Positions 7,339-15,178 are shown, counted from the first letter of the stretch. The stretch is DNA of 37,839 nucleotides from UBA4312 sp040266995 (GCA_040266995.1 JAWRHV010000015.1:1-37839), one strand, 5' to 3'. Translations and numbers: made by a program. The notes: generated by a model not told the origin, from the letters alone.

Positions 7339-9237
7339 ATGGCACTAGATTACAGAAAATGTGCAGAAGAGATTTATTCTCATTTAGGCGGTAAAGAAAA
7401 CATTGCATCTGCTGCCCACTGTGCGACTCGTCTGCGTTTAGCGATCGTTGATATCGATAAAGTAGACACAAAAGCCCTGGAAAACGTAGAAGGCGTTAAG
7501 GGTGTGTTTAGTTCCAATGGACAGTTACAGTGTATCATTGGTACAGGTACCGTAAACAAAGTTTACGATGAATTTTTAGCAGTTACAGGGTTAACTGCTG
7601 CTTCAAAGGATGATGTGAAGGCCGCCGCTGCTGCAGCCATGCCTTGGTGGAAACGAGCTGTTAAGTCCATTGGTGACGTATTCGTTCCGATCTTACCGGC
7701 TATCGTTGCTTCCGGTTTGATGATGGGTCTGGTTGAGGCATTAGGTAAGGCAGTTCCTGGATTCGATGCGACTCCTTGGTATGGATTCCTGGATATGGCA
7801 GCTAATACAGCGTTTGCATATCTGCCGGTTATCGTTGCCGTTTCTGCATCTCGTGTATTTGGCGGAAATATCTTCCTGGGTGCGGTTATTGGTCTGGCCA
7901 TGATCCACTCGGGCTTACTGAATGGTTGGAATGCCGGTAACACCGACGCAATCAACGCATTCTTTGGTGTAACGGATGGAAAGGTCCCTACTTGGAACTT
8001 GTTTGGTAACATACAGTTCGGGGACTACACGTTATTGTCCATCAAACGTATTGGCTACCAAGGACACGTTATTCCGGTTATCATCGCTGTATGGTTAATG
8101 TGTAAGGTTGAAGGATGGTTACATAAACATGTACCGGAAGTAATCGACTTGTTCGTTACTCCATTAAGTACTGTATTGATCACTTTATTGATTACATTCA
8201 CGATTATCGGACCTATCTTCTCTACTGCTGAAACATATGTATTGAAAGGGGCACAGGTATTGGTACAGTCCTTCTATGGTATCGGTGCCGGTATCATGGG
8301 TGCATTGTATGCTCCGACAGTTGTTATGGGTCTGCACCATATGTACAACGTTATCGAAGCCGGATTCCTTGCCGACAAGAATATCGGTTTGAACATCTGG
8401 ATGCCGATTGCTTCGGCTGCTAACTTTGCCCAGTTCGGTTCTTGTCTGGCCGTTGGTGTTAAAACAAAATCAGCCAAGACACGTGCGGTTGCGATCCCTT
8501 CCGCTCTGTCTGCAGCTCTGGGTATCACAGAACCGGCTATCTTCGGTGTTAACTTCCGTTTCATGAAGCCGTTTATCTTCGGTATGATCGGTGGTGCTGT
8601 GGGTGGATTGTTCGGATCCATTACACATTTAGGCGCATCGGCTTATGGTGTTACAGGTATTCCTGGATATTTGACGATCAATAATCCGCTTGTTTACACA
8701 ATCCTGTTGGCCATTGCCGGTGGTGTTGCGTTCGCATTGACATTTGTTCTGTGGAAAGAAGATCCGGATGATGTAGAAAAACCGGCTGATCAGATCAAAG
8801 CACCTACAGAAACAGTTATCACAACAGAGAAGGGTACGGTTATACAGCCTGTCAACGGAACTGTTATTACAGCTTCCGAAATTCCTGATCCGATGTTTGC
8901 CGGTGAAGCTATGGGACCAGCTATCGGTATTAATCCGACGGACGGTATCGTATTTGCGCCATTTGATGGAAAAGTTACGATGTTGTTCCCTACAAACCAT
9001 GCGGTTGGTCTGACAAGCAAGGATGGATTGGAACTGTTGATCCATGTTGGTGTGGATACAGTAAACATGAATGGTGACGGATTTGCGTCCTTTGTAAAAG
9101 CGGATGACGAAATTAAACAAGGAGATAAGCTGTTGACATTTGATCGTTCTATGATCAAAGAGGCAGGCTACTCCGATTGTGTTATCGTTGCTTTAACAAA
9201 TGGGGCCATGTTCGGAGACGTTAAGAAAATTAAGTAA
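7339..9237 (+). CDS. scrA: PTS system EIIBCA, sucrose family
   Basis: Imports and phosphorylates a sugar at the membrane using phosphate from HPr/EI. The 632 residues hold three fused domains: EIIB at about 1-85 with the phosphorylated Cys28 (AAHCATRLRL), the membrane EIIC domain at about 105-480 with the signature GITEPAIFGVNFRF, and EIIA at about 500-632 with phosphorylated His569 (LIHVGVDTV). The order B-C-A and the length match sucrose permeases of Firmicutes; trehalose or other alpha-glucoside permeases are close relatives. Fructokinase in the operon supports sucrose. The start is preceded by GGGAGAGAAAGGAAAGG. It is the last gene of the operon and is followed by a terminator. Confidence 0.85.
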   Translation: MALDYRKCAEEIYSHLGGKENIASAAHCATRLRLAIVDIDKVDTKALENVEGVKGVFSSNGQLQCIIGTGTVNKVYDEFLAVTGLTAASKDDVKAAAAAAMPWWKRAVKSIGDVFVPILPAIVASGLMMGLVEALGKAVPGFDATPWYGFLDMAANTAFAYLPVIVAVSASRVFGGNIFLGAVIGLAMIHSGLLNGWNAGNTDAINAFFGVTDGKVPTWNLFGNIQFGDYTLLSIKRIGYQGHVIPVIIAVWLMCKVEGWLHKHVPEVIDLFVTPLSTVLITLLITFTIIGPIFSTAETYVLKGAQVLVQSFYGIGAGIMGALYAPTVVMGLHHMYNVIEAGFLADKNIGLNIWMPIASAANFAQFGSCLAVGVKTKSAKTRAVAIPSALSAALGITEPAIFGVNFRFMKPFIFGMIGGAVGGLFGSITHLGASAYGVTGIPGYLTINNPLVYTILLAIAGGVAFALTFVLWKEDPDDVEKPADQIKAPTETVITTEKGTVIQPVNGTVITASEIPDPMFAGEAMGPAIGINPTDGIVFAPFDGKVTMLFPTNHAVGLTSKDGLELLIHVGVDTVNMNGDGFASFVKADDEIKQGDKLLTFDRSMIKEAGYSDCVIVALTNGAMFGDVKKIK

Positions 9238-9242
9238 CAATG

Positions 9243-9270
9243 AAAAGGGATTCCGATTGGGTCCCTTTTT
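9243..9270 (+). terminator. Rho-independent terminator of the sugar operon
   Basis: AAAAGGGA pairs with TCCCTTTT, extended inside by weaker pairs, and ends in TTTTT. It starts 6 bases after the scrA stop. Confidence 0.85.
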
Positions 9271-9332
9271 CTTATCAGAATATGATAAGATAATGCAGGG
9301 TTTGTAAGATTGTGTGAAAGTGAGGAATTTCT

Positions 9333-9602
9333 ATGATCCGAATGCGGTTTGTGTTTTACGGAGATGTACAGGGTGTCGGTTTCCGATGGGTTTCCGTACG
9401 ACATGCTAGAGAGCTGTGTCTGACAGGCTGGGTACGGAACTGTTATGATGGTTCTGTGGAAATGGAAGTACAGGGACCTCATTCGAAGGTTTATCAATTG
9501 TTGGCAATGCTGAGACAGGATCGCTTTATTCACATTGAAAGAATGCAGTCGACACGATTGGATCTTGTCGAAGATGAAACAGGATTCAATGCGAGATATT
9601 AA
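9333..9602 (+). CDS. Acylphosphatase
   Basis: Hydrolyses small acyl phosphates such as acetyl or carbamoyl phosphate in the cytosol. The 89 residues are the typical single domain: phosphate loop GDVQGVGFRW with catalytic Arg18, and TGWVRNCYDGSVE with catalytic Asn36 that positions the water. A TGAGGA ribosome site precedes the ATG. A second acylphosphatase follows after 8 bases, so the two form a tandem pair. Confidence 0.92.
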   Translation: MIRMRFVFYGDVQGVGFRWVSVRHARELCLTGWVRNCYDGSVEMEVQGPHSKVYQLLAMLRQDRFIHIERMQSTRLDLVEDETGFNARY

Positions 9603-9610
9603 GGAGGAGC

Positions 9611-9943
9611 ATGTGGTTTTTTAAAAAGAAAAAAGAAAAAGAACCTCCCGTATCAACAGAAGGCATGATTCGCATGCATGTAATTTTTTATGGACGCGTA
9701 CAAGGCGTCGGTTTTCGTTTTCATGCCACTTCAGCTGCCCAGGATCTGGGTCTGACAGGGTGGGTAAAAAATTGCGAAGACGGCTCTGTGGAAATGGAGG
9801 TACAGGGGAAAGAGGATCTGATCTATACGATGATCCGCAATCTCTCTAAAGCACAATCTATTGAAATACAGGATTATAAAAGCGAAGTCATTCCGGTAAA
9901 GAAAAATGAGAAAGGGTTTAAACCGAGCTACAGTTATTTTTGA
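9611..9943 (+). CDS. Acylphosphatase with basic N-terminal extension
   Basis: Second copy of the family, 110 residues. The core has GRVQGVGFRF with Arg36 and TGWVKNCEDGSVEMEVQG with Asn54; the last stretch is nearly identical to the first copy, so the pair arose by tandem duplication. It differs by an 18-residue leader starting MWFFKKKKEKEPP, aromatic then very basic, which could tether it to the membrane or nucleic acid; this is inference. An AAGGAGG site just before 9611 supports the long form over the internal ATG at 9665. Its 3' end overlaps the opposing HD gene by 10 bases. Confidence 0.88.
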   Translation: MWFFKKKKEKEPPVSTEGMIRMHVIFYGRVQGVGFRFHATSAAQDLGLTGWVKNCEDGSVEMEVQGKEDLIYTMIRNLSKAQSIEIQDYKSEVIPVKKNEKGFKPSYSYF

Positions 9944-10389
9944 AAGATTTCCTTTATACTACAATATTTATCGGCCAGACAAACGATGACAGCTTCACGG
10001 GAAGAAGGAATCTTTGTGAGTGTTAACGGCCACATATGAGTACGGATGATATCCTGCTCTTTTTTGTTGATATCAAAGTGAGCAACGGCGTTCTCACAAG
10101 CCCGATCGGCATGATGAAATCCATGCCATTTATGGGAATCGTCCTTTTCGTGCCAGTCATAGAGATAAAAATCATGCAATAAAGCCCCGGTTAACATTTC
10201 CTTGCGATTGGAATGAAGATGAAGTCTTTCATTCAACCACAGACTCGTCCGTGTGACGGACATACAATGATCATAGGTGGATGTTGATCCGTGTTGGATG
10301 TATTGTTTCATAGACTGAACAGAAGGATTTTCTGTATATTTTTTTAGAGATTTTTTTAAAAGGTTTTCTTCTTTATTGGATAGTTTCAT
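9934..10389 (-). CDS. HD-domain phosphohydrolase-like protein
   Basis: A 151-residue helical protein with the metal-binding HD signature: H41 (TYDHC), H72-D73 (LLHDFYLYDWH), H92-H93 (GFHHADRA), H118 (RTHMWPL) and D140 (LADKYC). Such small HD proteins hydrolyse phosphate esters or nucleotides; the substrate here is unknown. It opposes the acylphosphatase gene and overlaps it by 10 bases, with no terminator between. The promoter lies so close to the ATG (7 bases from the -10 box) that the mRNA should be leaderless, and no ribosome site is visible. Confidence 0.75.
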   Translation of the reverse strand: MKLSNKEENLLKKSLKKYTENPSVQSMKQYIQHGSTSTYDHCMSVTRTSLWLNERLHLHSNRKEMLTGALLHDFYLYDWHEKDDSHKWHGFHHADRACENAVAHFDINKKEQDIIRTHMWPLTLTKIPSSREAVIVCLADKYCSIKEIFQK

Positions 10390-10396
10390 TGGTATT

Positions 10397-10424
10397 ATTA
10401 TACAGAAATGCCAGAATTTGACAA
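10397..10424 (-). promoter_or_regulatory. Sigma-A promoter for the HD gene, leaderless geometry
   Basis: Read on the minus strand: TTGTCA, 16-base spacer, TATAAT. Its -35 box overlaps that of the divergent malQ promoter by five bases. The -10 box ends 7 bases before the ATG, putting +1 at or one base before the start codon. Confidence 0.75.
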
Positions 10425-10446
10425 TTATTTTTCTCTCTTCTATACT
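10418..10446 (+). promoter_or_regulatory. Sigma-A promoter for the first 4-alpha-glucanotransferase
   Basis: A perfect TTGACA, 17-base spacer, then TATACT, 21 bases before the ATG at 10468, leaving room for the GGGGTGAT ribosome site. Its -35 box is shared with the divergent promoter, so the two genes may compete for polymerase. Confidence 0.85.
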
Positions 10447-10467
10447 CTTTATTTGGGGTGATTAAAT

Positions 10468-11988
10468 ATGAGAGCAAGTGGAATATTAATGCCGGTTTCT
10501 TCCTTGGCATCCAAATATGGAATTGGATGCTTTTCGAAAGAGGCCTATGAATTTATAGATTTTTTAAAGGAGTCCGGACAAACGTATTGGCAGATTTTGC
10601 CCTTCGGTCCAACCGGATATGGAGATTCGCCGTATCAGTGTGTATCCGCATTTGCGGGAAATCCGTATTTTATCGATCTGGAAACGCTAAAGGAAGAAGG
10701 ATTGGTGGAACAATGGTTCCTGGATGAAAGGTATTTTGGAACCAATCCGGAATATGTGGATTATGGAGCCCAATACAATAACCGTTTTCTGGTATTAAAG
10801 ATGGCTTTTGATGCATTCAGAGAAAGAAGCCTGCAGAATTCACCGGAATATCAGACGTTTTTTAAAAAAGAAGCATACTGGCTGGAAGACTATGCCTTAT
10901 ATATGTCCATCAAGCGAAAAATGGATCAGAAATCATGGCAGCAATGGGATCTTCCTCTTCGAACACGGGATGCGGTGGCTATTCATGTGATCAAAGAGGA
11001 ACTGAAAGAACTGATTGAATTCTTTTATTTCCAACAGTTTGAATTCTATAAGCAATGGAATAAGCTGCATGCGTATGCGAAAAAACAGGGAATCAAAATT
11101 ATCGGAGACATGCCTTTTTATCCAGCTATGGACAGTGTGGATGCGTGGAGCCATCCGGAACTGTTTTTGTTCGATAAAAAAGGGGAACCGGAATATGTTG
11201 CCGGATGTGGGCCGGATGCGTTTAGTGCAACAGGTCAATTATGGGGAAATCCGATTTATAACTGGGCGTCAATGAAAAAGAATGCTTATCAGTGGTGGAT
11301 CACTCGATTCGAGCATATGCATCAATTATGTGATGTGATCCGGATTGATCATTTTCATGGCTTTGCACAGTATTATGCTATCCCGTATGGAGATAAAACT
11401 GCAGAAAACGGTACTTTACATGAAGGACCGGGCATGGAATTATTCAAAGTGCTGGAGCAGAAGGTCAAGAATATCCAAATTATTGCCGAGGATCTGGGAG
11501 CTTCTAGTAAATATACAGAAAAAATGATGAAGAATTGTCCATATCCGGGCATGCGCATATTACAGTTTGCGTATGATGGTTCGGAGACAAGCAGCTATCT
11601 GCCTTATTTTCATGAAAAGAACTGCGTGGTATACACGGGAACTCATGATAATATGACCAGTTTACAGTGGATCGAATCCATTAATGACCATGATCGTGAT
11701 TTTGTTCGTAGATATATTCATTCAGAAAATACGAATTATGGAGCTTTTGTCTGGGATTTTATCCGGGAAGCATACCGTTCGACAGCGGATACATGCATCA
11801 TTCCTTTACAGGATTATCTGGTCATGGGCAAGGAAGCACGTATCAATGAACCAGGTACTTTGGGAACAAACTGGCAATGGCGTTTAAAACCGAGTTTTTT
11901 ATCCAAAGAACTAGCTCATAGTATTTATCAGCTGACAAAGCTGTACGGGCGTTTGCCAAAAAAGGAGAAAGCAGAAGGAAACGAGTAA
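10468..11988 (+). CDS. malQ: 4-alpha-glucanotransferase (amylomaltase, GH77), copy 1
   Basis: Transfers alpha-1,4-glucan segments between maltodextrins in the cytosol. The 506 residues are the usual bacterial GH77 length. Motifs in order: LPFGPTGYGDSPYQ (44-57), GDMPFYPAMDSVDAW (213-227), nucleophile D294 (VIRIDHFHGF), acid/base E341 (IIAEDLG) and stabiliser D394 (TGTHDNMT). Own promoter, own terminator, so a single-gene unit. A second, divergent GH77 gene lies at 32108. The copy here could work on glucan made by the amylosucrase-type enzyme upstream, which is inference. Confidence 0.93.
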   Translation: MRASGILMPVSSLASKYGIGCFSKEAYEFIDFLKESGQTYWQILPFGPTGYGDSPYQCVSAFAGNPYFIDLETLKEEGLVEQWFLDERYFGTNPEYVDYGAQYNNRFLVLKMAFDAFRERSLQNSPEYQTFFKKEAYWLEDYALYMSIKRKMDQKSWQQWDLPLRTRDAVAIHVIKEELKELIEFFYFQQFEFYKQWNKLHAYAKKQGIKIIGDMPFYPAMDSVDAWSHPELFLFDKKGEPEYVAGCGPDAFSATGQLWGNPIYNWASMKKNAYQWWITRFEHMHQLCDVIRIDHFHGFAQYYAIPYGDKTAENGTLHEGPGMELFKVLEQKVKNIQIIAEDLGASSKYTEKMMKNCPYPGMRILQFAYDGSETSSYLPYFHEKNCVVYTGTHDNMTSLQWIESINDHDRDFVRRYIHSENTNYGAFVWDFIREAYRSTADTCIIPLQDYLVMGKEARINEPGTLGTNWQWRLKPSFLSKELAHSIYQLTKLYGRLPKKEKAEGNE

Positions 11989-12005
11989 TATCGTTTCCTT
12001 TTTTT
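11975..12005 (+). terminator. Rho-independent terminator of malQ copy 1
   Basis: A perfect 10-bp stem (AAGGAAACGA / TCGTTTCCTT) with a 6-base loop that contains the TAA stop, followed by seven T residues. Confidence 0.9.
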
Positions 12006-12008
12006 CGT

Positions 12009-12875
12009 TTATCGTTCTATTTGTTTCAGAAACTCTATAAATAGATTGACAGCCGGTGAAAAGACTTCATATTTTTTCCATATGATGGTGCCTGCCTGGG
12101 TATAAGGCTTATCAAAGGGACGAAAAGCTAGTTTACTGTCATCTGTTGTATTGATCAGGCCATCAAACCCGACCGCATAACCAACACCATCCTCCACCAA
12201 CAAGGAGGCATTGTAGATCAGATTGTATATGGCGATGATGTGAAGATCCGAGAATAGCGGATCCGAGGATAACAGGTCTTTAGCCGCTCTTGGAACAATA
12301 AGAGGTCGGTCTTTTAATGCAGTGACAGAAAGAATCTCATTTTGAGCCAGGGGATCGTTTTTAGGCATAAGCACCCCTAAACGATCTTCTATAGGCAGCC
12401 GAATGCCCTGATACTGACTATGATCGTAATCTGTAAAGATCAGAGCTACATCGACCAGCCCGTTTTCCAGCTGCTCCATTAAATCAGCAGTATCGCCACT
12501 GGTAATGGTAAAGTGAATATCAGGATGCTCCGCATGAATCTTACCGGCGATTCTTGAGATATGATGAAAAGCCAGAGATTCACCGGCACCGATATGAATG
12601 TCTCCGGACAGCTTGTTTCCGGCCTGTTGGATCTCACTTTCGGTAATCTGCATCAATCGTATCATTTCTTCGGCTCGCCGGCGAAGGATCATTCCTTCTT
12701 CAGTTAGATGAATTCTTCGGCTTCCCCGTTCAAACAACGTCACACCAAGTTCTTCTTCCAGATCTTTGATCTGACGAGACAAGGCCGGTTGAGAAATGTG
12801 TAAAGACTGGGCGGCGGATGAAATATTTCCTTCTCTGGTAACAGCCAGGTAGTATTCAAGTATTCGTAGATTCAT
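12009..12875 (-). CDS. LysR-family transcriptional regulator
   Basis: The 288 residues start MNLRILEYYLAVTREG and carry the N-terminal winged helix-turn-helix (SSAAQSLHISQPALSRQI, about residues 19-36), followed by a two-lobed co-inducer domain from about 90 to 285. The ATG at 12875 follows a textbook AGGAGGT; the frame is open to 12950, but that part overlaps the promoter region. It diverges from the hydrolase operon at 12985, the usual arrangement for a LysR regulator and its target, and a dyad operator lies between them. The inducer is unknown. Confidence 0.9.
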   Translation of the reverse strand: MNLRILEYYLAVTREGNISSAAQSLHISQPALSRQIKDLEEELGVTLFERGSRRIHLTEEGMILRRRAEEMIRLMQITESEIQQAGNKLSGDIHIGAGESLAFHHISRIAGKIHAEHPDIHFTITSGDTADLMEQLENGLVDVALIFTDYDHSQYQGIRLPIEDRLGVLMPKNDPLAQNEILSVTALKDRPLIVPRAAKDLLSSDPLFSDLHIIAIYNLIYNASLLVEDGVGYAVGFDGLINTTDDSKLAFRPFDKPYTQAGTIIWKKYEVFSPAVNLFIEFLKQIER

Positions 12876-12916
12876 AAACAACCTCCTTACTATGCAATAA
12901 TAACATAGATATATAT

Positions 12917-12932
12917 CAAATATAGATATTTG
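12917..12932. promoter_or_regulatory. Dyad operator between lysR and the hydrolase operon
   Basis: CAAATAT-AG-ATATTTG is a perfect 7-bp inverted repeat. It touches the -35 box of the rightward promoter and lies about 40 bases upstream of the lysR start, as expected of a LysR binding site of the T-N11-A class. Confidence 0.6.
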
Positions 12933-12958
12933 TGTATAGAAAAAGATCATTTTATAAT
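12930..12958 (+). promoter_or_regulatory. Sigma-A promoter of the hydrolase-reductase operon
   Basis: TTGTGT, 17-base spacer, perfect TATAAT. The -35 box is weak and overlaps the dyad at 12917-12932, which suits an activator-dependent promoter. Confidence 0.75.
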
Positions 12959-12984
12959 AAAGTTAATCAAAAGGAGGAGCAAGC

Positions 12985-13938
12985 ATGGCATATGGATATA
13001 TTAAAGATCTCGCTATCAATGTAGAAAGAGAACATGTGCGTTTTAAGAATCGTTATGGTATAGCGATCGCAGCGGATATTTATAAACAAAAGGATCTCGA
13101 TTTGTCTTCACAATACCCGGCACTGATCGTCGGTGCGCCTTATGGTGGGGTGAAAGAACAAGGACCTTGTGTCTATGCAGATGAGCTGGCGCAAAGAGGC
13201 TTTGTGGTGCTGACCTTTGATCAAGTATATATGGGAGAATCGGGTGGCGAACCAAGAAACATCTCCAGCCCGGAGCTGTTTGCCGAATCTTTTAGTGCGG
13301 CGGTAGATTATTTAGGGGTAAAAGTTCCGTATGTAGATCGAGAAAGGATCGGTGTAATCGGTATTTGCGGATCGGGAGGTTTTGCGCTGTCTGCTGCCAG
13401 TGTGGATGTCCGGATCAAAGCAGTGGCAACGACTTCCATGTATGACATTACCAATGTACGTCAGATGATGCAGTTGACTAACGAGCAGATTGACGCAATG
13501 AAGAAACAGCTTGGCCAACAACGATGGGTGGATTTTGAAAACGGAGAACCGGAATACCTTCCGACTTTCCCAGAGACACCTTATGAGGAAGAACAGTTGC
13601 CAGAAACGGATCCATTGACCAATGAATGGAATCGGTTTTATGCACTGAAAAGAGGTCATCATCCCAATGCTCGAGGCGGCTTTACCACAACATCCAATAT
13701 ACCGATGATGCAGTTTTCATGTCTGAATTATATAGAGGAGATTGCCCCGCGCCCTACCCTTTTCATAGCCGGGGACAGAGCCCATTCTAGAGCGTTTTCG
13801 GAGGATGCATTTGCGAAAGCAGCCCAGCCAAAGGAGCTTTTTATCGTAGAGGATGCAGAGCATATCGATCTTTATGACCGTACTGACCGGATTCCTTTTG
13901 ATAAACTGGAAACATTCTTTAAGGAGAATTTGAAATAA
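12985..13938 (+). CDS. Alpha/beta hydrolase (YcjY / dienelactone-hydrolase-like)
   Basis: The 317-residue cytosolic protein has an alpha/beta hydrolase core. YPALIVGAPYGG near residue 44 is the first core strand with the oxyanion region. The nucleophile elbow is IGVIGICGSGGFAL (about 121-134), with a Cys in the elbow as in dienelactone hydrolase. The likely acid is in FIAGDRAH and the likely His in EDAEHIDLYD, near residues 258 and 293. An insert of about 60 residues before the acid forms a lid. The natural substrate cannot be told from sequence. An AGGAGGAG site precedes the ATG. It is the first gene of a tightly packed operon opposite a LysR regulator. Confidence 0.8.
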   Translation: MAYGYIKDLAINVEREHVRFKNRYGIAIAADIYKQKDLDLSSQYPALIVGAPYGGVKEQGPCVYADELAQRGFVVLTFDQVYMGESGGEPRNISSPELFAESFSAAVDYLGVKVPYVDRERIGVIGICGSGGFALSAASVDVRIKAVATTSMYDITNVRQMMQLTNEQIDAMKKQLGQQRWVDFENGEPEYLPTFPETPYEEEQLPETDPLTNEWNRFYALKRGHHPNARGGFTTTSNIPMMQFSCLNYIEEIAPRPTLFIAGDRAHSRAFSEDAFAKAAQPKELFIVEDAEHIDLYDRTDRIPFDKLETFFKENLK

Positions 13939-13941
13939 AGA

Positions 13942-14166
13942 ATGGAACAAGAAAGAGCAATGATGGAAAATCTGAAAGACGCTGGCTGTAACCAGGCAAA
14001 GATACAACAGATTATGGAAACATACCGTATGGGAAATAAGAAAGAAGTGCTGCGTCAGATTGACCGGTGCCGAAAAAAGCAGCTAGAAGGGTTACACGAG
14101 ATTCAGAGAACGATTGACCGGCTGGATTATCTGAGCTACCATCTGGAAAAAGGAATAAAATATTGA
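13942..14166 (+). CDS. Small helical protein of unknown function
   Basis: The 74 residues, MEQERAMMENLKDAGCN to SYHLEKGIKY, are predicted to be two or three helices with heavy Lys, Glu and Arg content and a long amphipathic C-terminal helix, much like the dimerisation helix of a MerR-type regulator but with no DNA-binding domain. I do not recognise a named family. It starts 3 bases after the hydrolase stop, and its own stop overlaps the TTG start of the next gene, so it is translated as part of the operon. A single Cys (C16) is present. Confidence 0.7.
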   Translation: MEQERAMMENLKDAGCNQAKIQQIMETYRMGNKKEVLRQIDRCRKKQLEGLHEIQRTIDRLDYLSYHLEKGIKY

Positions 14167-14660
14167 ACCGGAAAAGAGAAATGAAGAAACGATGTACGAT
14201 TTGGCTGGTATTGATAGCCGCTTTGTTTGTTACGGGATGTAAAAAACAGGAGAATACGTCGGTATTCAAAGAACAGACACATATAGAAGCAGGGGAAACA
14301 ACAGAAATGCAGATGATGATCAATAACGAGTTTATAAAGGTAGAATGGGAATCTAACGAGTCGGTAGAGATGTTGAAGAAAATGACAGAGAAAGGGCCAC
14401 TTACGATCCAGATGTCCATGTATGGTGGGTTTGAACAAGTTGGTCCAATCGGAAGGAAGCTTCCGAGAAAAGATACAAAAATTCAGACCCGGGCAGGGGA
14501 TATCGTTCTTTATTCCGGCAATCAGATGGTGGTATTTTATGGATCCAATACATGGGAATATACAAGACTTGGTCATATTACGGATCGAACTGCCGAAGAG
14601 CTGGAAGAACTTCTGGGTAACGGGGATGTAACGATCCGTATTGGAAAGGAATTAAAATAA
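14163..14660 (+). CDS. Cyclophilin-like lipoprotein
   Basis: The 165-residue precursor has a basic N-terminus, a hydrophobic core and the lipobox LFVTGC, so Cys26 (long form) should be lipidated and the protein anchored outside the membrane. From about residue 50 the pattern INNEFIKVEW, then MYGGFEQVGPIGRKLP, then TRAGDIVLYSGNQMVVFYG matches the cyclophilin-like fold family (Cyclophil_like2), which lacks proven isomerase activity. The TTG at 14163 follows AAGGA at suitable spacing; the ATG at 14181 would remove six residues and still leave a signal peptide. The last base of its TAA is the first base of the next ATG. Coupling to a flavoprotein reductase is a recurring context for this fold in Firmicutes, from memory. 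Confidence 0.75.
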   Translation: MNRKREMKKRCTIWLVLIAALFVTGCKKQENTSVFKEQTHIEAGETTEMQMMINNEFIKVEWESNESVEMLKKMTEKGPLTIQMSMYGGFEQVGPIGRKLPRKDTKIQTRAGDIVLYSGNQMVVFYGSNTWEYTRLGHITDRTAEELEELLGNGDVTIRIGKELK

Positions 14661-15178
14661 TGAAAATTGTGGTGTTAAATGGAAGTCCACACTACAACGG
14701 ACCGACCTCTGATATGGTGCGCGCTTTCTCGGAAGGGGCCTATCTGGCCGGACATCAAGTCAACGTGATTGATGTAGCACATAAAAATATCAAAGGGTGC
14801 ATGGCTTGTGAATATTGTCGGAAGCAAGAAAAAGGGATCTGTATACAAAAGGACGATATGCAGGCAATCTATCCGGAAATACTGCAGGCGGATATGGTGG
14901 TATTTGCCTCACCGATTTATTACTTTACTTTATCTAGCCAGCTGCAAGCAGCGATACATAGAACTTATGCTATTGATATTCCCAAGAAAGTGAAAAAAGT
15001 GGCTTTGATATTGAGTTCAGGAAGCAAATATGTATACGGACCAGCTATCTCACAATACTATCAGTCTATAGTAGAATACTGGGGTGTGGAAAATGCAGGC
15101 ATTTTCACGGCTAACGGAAGACAGAATCATTCGATAAAAAAGCGAAAAGAGCTGTATCGTTTTGGTAAAAATTTGTAA
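14660..15178 (+). CDS. Flavodoxin-fold NAD(P)H reductase, iron-sulfur flavoprotein-like
   Basis: The 172-residue protein opens with KIVVLNGSPHYNG (3-14), the FMN phosphate loop of the NADPH-dependent FMN reductase family. It continues with KGCMACEYCRKQEKGIC, a C-x2-C-x2-C-x7-C set (C47, C50, C53, C61) like the compact cluster motif of iron-sulfur flavoproteins, then the FMN isoalloxazine region FASPIYYFTLSSQL near 93-106. It should pass electrons from a cytosolic donor through FMN and perhaps a 4Fe-4S cluster. It is the last gene of the LysR-linked operon, overlapping the lipoprotein gene by one base, and a terminator follows. The electron acceptor is unknown. Confidence 0.82.
   Translation: MKIVVLNGSPHYNGPTSDMVRAFSEGAYLAGHQVNVIDVAHKNIKGCMACEYCRKQEKGICIQKDDMQAIYPEILQADMVVFASPIYYFTLSSQLQAAIHRTYAIDIPKKVKKVALILSSGSKYVYGPAISQYYQSIVEYWGVENAGIFTANGRQNHSIKKRKELYRFGKNL

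Noticed and set aside
9271..9289. CTTATCA-GAATA-TGATAAG dyad between scrA and the acylphosphatases
   Set aside because: A real 7-bp dyad, but it is AT-rich, right after a terminator, with no T-run and no linked promoter that I could place, so I do not name a function.
12876..12950. Earlier start for the LysR gene
   Set aside because: The extension would cover the divergent promoter and operator; the ATG at 12875 follows AGGAGGT.
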